Shown here: piece after piece, positions 60,151 to 64,000 of the stretch | How positions within the stretch are numbered: position 1 is the stretch's first letter | How the letters are laid out: each line of letters starts with the position of its first letter | DNA from: Liolophura sinensis | Taxonomy: Eukaryota; Mollusca; Polyplacophora; Chitonida; Chitonidae | Assembly (NCBI RefSeq): GCF_032854445.1 | Contig: NC_088300.1 | Location: 50,895,682-50,959,681 of the forward strand | DNA: 64,000 nt | Direction: 5' to 3' | Made by a program: the position numbers and the translations under genes | Notes under the pieces: generated by a model | Seen by the model: the letters and a program-made list of their open reading frames with translations, nothing else | What the model was told of the DNA's origin: nothing | The model's database searches: none

Positions 60151-60346
60151 CACGTCTTGTTAGTTGATGCCTCAAGACCAATTCTTCAGTGAAAGTGATA
60201 TCAAAGATTACAACAGTATTCGCAACAAAGTTCAGACCCCTTCCGCGTTCAGAATATTAGGTTGGGGTAAGCTGTTCCAAGAGCTCATATTTTTTTTATC
60301 TTCAGTCCGCTGTCTGTGGCTCTGGATAGCATACAGATAGTCTGAC

Positions 60347-63300
60347 TTACTTTGTCACAAAGTTAAAGGTAGCGTCGAAGATCTTCCCGGTCGTCTTCTC
60401 GTGAGCTTTCACCTTGAGCTCTGTGCCACCAACTATAAACTTCACTCCGACTTCACGGTCCTTCTCTCCCGTCAAATCCGGCATGTCTACTGTGAAACTA
60501 CCTAACTTAGAACATGAAGGGTCAGTTGTATATTTGGGTTTGGTCACCGTGGATTTGTACACTGCAAGCCACATTTCTGTTTGTCCAGAGTAAATCGGAT
60601 TCAAGGTATGTTCGCTAGTTTCCATACCGTTTGGCACTTCTTCGTCAACAGAAACAAATCTGTCAAATATATCCTCGCACCTCCTCTCTCCTTCAATCAT
60701 AATTAACTTGTCAGGATCATGTTCACCATCGTCAAAAATGGATAAGATATCAGTTCCGTAAGTAAAGGCAGCCAGACGGATTCCAATGGCACCGGGCCGA
60801 TGGCCGAATATCACCGCCCCTTTCACCACAGACAATACGGCGTCCAGTGGAGTGACCACATTCACAGACCGGAAGTTCTTCCTGAACTCCTCTTGGAGAA
60901 ATGGCGATTCGGAAAACCCACCCACCAGTAAGATGTGGGAAATTCCTCTACACTTGGGATCCGCCATTAGTGTTTCTACATGAGTGATAATTTTCTGAAT
61001 GGTTGGTTTCATCAACGACTGCATCACTTTACCGCTGATTCTCATCTTGTCACCTGTAAACCGAACATCTTCGGATAACCCAGACTCAGCCACTTGGTCC
61101 TCTAACGAGCACTTGCTGTGAAAGCTGAACGTTTCATGTAGAGAAGCCGGCAACCGGAAGGTGAATTTCTGTTCATCATTACTAGATATCCTCCGTTTAT
61201 TGATTTCAAATTCTTTCTCGAGTTCCAGCCAATCCAATTTGTGGTTTTTGCCGAACTCCTTCATCACCTTTACGGTAAAAATCTTGAGCAATAGTTCGGT
61301 GAACTGATCGTCTACCTGAGTGCCGCCCCAACCTCCCCCGCTGGCTTTGTGTAGTTCTTTGAGATCCCCGCTGAGCATCACCTCGTGCACTGTCGTGTCC
61401 ACAGTACCACCTGGGTAAAATGAAACGTTATCAACCAAGTTTAGGCCCATGAGTTACATTCTTTATGTAGATACACGTGTCAAGATGACAGATTCAAAAT
61501 ACACAGTTTCAAAATAATGAGCTTAGCTGAAGTAAATGATGTGAGTAAAAGCCCTCTGTCCAAAATTCTGGGAAATGATCTTGTATAGTTCCATCATACC
61601 TTTGCTGTTTATTGACGTTGCCCACACCTGGCTTTTGCCGTCAACAGTTCAACAGCCCACACTGTCTACAGTGTGATCATATAACCCCTATCCGATTAAT
61701 CTCCATTTCTCTACCTATTTTCTGCTAATTAACTGTTCCAAATCAAAGGGTTTCTGTATTTTTCAAACTTCAATTCCGAGATAAACAGTAACATTATATA
61801 TGCGTCTATAAACCTATTCAGTATATATAAAATCTATTCAGTATATGCTCTATAAGGCACAAGCGAATACAACTGATTTTCTGTCAATGATCAATATCTT
61901 GTAAATTGACTTCTTCGTCGTAGTATATAGCTTCATCGCCATGGTTGTTAATTCTAATGAATAATAATTTAAACTTGTGAATATCCAGGCAGGAGGCAAT
62001 ATGGAGAGTTCATGTACTAAATGAACAGTTACCACTTCATCTGCATAAATACGTAATTGTCCTCAGTCTTCTGAAGCGAGTGCAATCATTTCATTGTGCA
62101 GTACGATTTGAACAACGACACGATTGAGTACAATGCCGTCAGATCTTATAGAATCGTTAAAATAGAAACTCTTTAGATTTAATTCCACGACTAGAATCCC
62201 TGCGCACATGGCATACGAATGATAATGCGTTTACATTAAGTTAAATACCTCCCGCGTCCACAACAATGTATCGAGATCCATTCCGCGAGATGTCGCCTGC
62301 GTCACAGAATTCGTCATCGGATCGGCTGTTAGCTAATAAGGACTGACAGAAAATGGAGGCCGCTTCCGGTTCCAGTGCAATAGCCAGTTGATCTCCAAGT
62401 ATGTCAGACTGGTTAAAGAAACAAAACATGTAAATATATGCTATCATGTGTTGTTTAAATGATATCGAAAAGGATTTATCATTGTGAGCATAATTATGAA
62501 TATGGCAAAAGAATACAATGACTTTTCTTTACACCTGAGTAAATATCAAGGCTGGGTGTTAAAATAATAACCCAAGTGAACACCAGCGTTTTGTGTGTAA
62601 TAGATTATTAACAGTTAATCGGATTATATGATAGAAAATCATAAACATCAAAGAAACTATTACATGAAAATTTCATCTGGAATTTGTACCTGCATAGCGG
62701 CTTTCCTCATGAACTGCTTGGCATCCTCGCCCCATATAGCAGGTACCGTCAGCACGTATTGGATCTCCGAGTCAGCCACTTGCTGCTGAAGGCTTCCACT
62801 GAAATGCTTCTTAAGGTACAGTATTGACATGGCAAATACACTGAGGGCATTCAACCGTTGTCCGGACACCGACTCCAGCTCCATAGTCTCACTTATCTGA
62901 GGTACAAAGAAAAACCAGATAGACTAATGCAGATGTATTATGACAAAAATCAATCAATAAAGTGGTATTTTTTGTACGAAAGAAATGGTAATTGTAGGAA
63001 TGGTACCGTACTATCTTATTCGTTAAGCCTATTTACTAGTAAATATTTTTGAATACGGTGTAAAACACCAGTGAAATAAATAAATATTTGCTAGTAAAAC
63101 AGAGATATAACTGTTAAATTTGCAAGTTAATGTTTCACAAAAGACATGCAATAATCTCTGTGTAGACAGGGCAGAAAGTAAAACAGGGGACACAACTTTT
63201 GTAACTGATCCTTCGCATTTGCATATACAGGTGACATGTGTACATGTCATGCTCTTGTATTTGTTGCTTTTTTTCCCCCATTAACATTCGTCTATGCCAG

Positions 63301-63877
63301 TCCTATTAACAATAACAGAGCACACCGCACATTTTCTGTTCATAATCGAAATGTTATCTTCAGTACTTATATCCATTATACAAACAGTGCATGTTGAGCG
63401 ATGGTATATCAGGAATTGTACCATGGGGTATTTCAAGATCCATGGGTATATATCCCCACTTTTGCAAACGAAAATTTCCATCGTCATCTTGAATTATCGA
63501 CGTGTATTGTAGTGGTAATAAATAAAGATTTTACACCCAAGGTAGTTTTCGTTTCTGTGTCTCACCTCAGATTTGTAGAGGCTCATCTTAAATCGACGGA
63601 ATAACAACCAGTTTTTCTCCTCCTTGTTTTTGGCGAGTTGCGAGTACTTTGTCTCCGCTTCATATCCGAAACTGTGGAAATGTCCATCCGGGTCAAACAG
63701 TACAGATGTCGGGGTTTTGTACGAGGTCTGAAGGTGGTTGTCCCCATCTAACCAAACCTTGTTGGTTGTAATCTTGAGTTTATCAGCCAGAAACTCGTGT
63801 TGGAAGGAGAAGGCGTAGCCAGAATATGTTGTACCGATATCAATGGCGACCACGAGAAGGGGTTTGGACTGGGCCAT
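60347..63877 (-). CDS. HSPA12A-like: HSPA12-like HSP70 family protein, copy 8 (intact, 580 aa)
   Basis: Exons: 63566-63877, 62690-62896, 62249-62408, 60347-61410. The frame is open to the FNFVTK stop and the ATP-binding motifs are complete. Exons, introns and the overlapping part of exon 4 match copy 1 at a nearly constant offset of about 60,754 bases. In the variable C-terminal segment it reads TDILSIFDDGEHDPDKL, distinct from copies 3-5, and it has NGMETSEHTLNP and MWLAV. Exon 3 starts SDILGDQ where others have SGILGDQ. The leader acceptor CTCCTCAG is kept, but the leader exon would lie beyond the window end. Confidence 0.92.
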
Positions 63878-64000
63878 GGTTACCCTGTTTACTGCCAGGT
63901 CAAGGCTATGTCAACTGAGGAGGACTGTTCAAACTTAAATTTCAGATTTATCTCTAAGCCGAGCTTCAATTTTGTAATTAGCCCCAAAGCGATTGTGTAA
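63878..64000 (-). other. leader end and leader intron of copy 8 (partial)
   Basis: About 37 bp of 5' UTR before the ATG, then the CTCCTCAG acceptor on the minus strand and intron sequence up to the window edge. Confidence 0.5.

Overview
The window is eukaryotic nuclear DNA, most likely from a bivalve mollusc. The genes have short exons with GT-AG introns, the spacers carry tRNA-derived SINEs of a type common in bivalves, and nearly all the coding sequence is one expanded gene family. That family is HSPA12, the divergent HSP70 clan (heat shock 70 kDa protein 12A/B-like), which is known to be expanded in oysters and scallops. The mollusc assignment is inferred from sequence style, not from a marker gene.

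The window is a head-to-tail tandem array on the minus strand, with a repeat period of about 7-10 kb. Eight gene copies are visible, with exon 4 at about 1 (cut by the window edge), 6.6, 15.5, 25.5, 34.8, 42.9, 51.8 and 60.3 kb. Two further exon-4 fragments lie at 32.8 and 48.4 kb. A complete copy has four coding exons of 312, 207, 160 and 1064 bp and encodes 580 residues. A putative 5' UTR exon lies about 0.8-0.9 kb upstream of the ATG. Copies 3, 4 and 8 look intact, and copy 1 is intact as far as it is seen. Copy 2 has an early stop (511 residues). Copies 5 and 7 carry frame-breaking indels. Copy 6 is a rearranged chimera of two subfamilies: A, the main type, and B, a divergent type seen only in broken copies.

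Each repeat unit has the same layout, read along the plus strand: a 3' flank with a dimer or trimer of an about 150-bp repeat; exons 4, 3, 2 and 1; the leader intron; the leader exon; a conserved 1.5-kb 5' flank with a tRNA-like relic; and an about 75-bp minisatellite. Four spacers then carry an about 1-kb insertion with a palindrome flanked by two TGACGTCA sites, the C-terminal part of a Crypton-like tyrosine recombinase and a long hairpin. A minus-strand SINE follows in most units, and then the next gene. One unit also holds a solo LTR.

The array shows strong signs of gene conversion and unequal exchange. Copies 1 and 8 match almost base for base over 3 kb. Copies 3 and 4 share nearly identical spacers but have clearly different 5' halves. 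A 200-N gap at 33.9 kb probably hides most of another unit. No unrelated host gene, functional RNA gene or CRISPR array was found.
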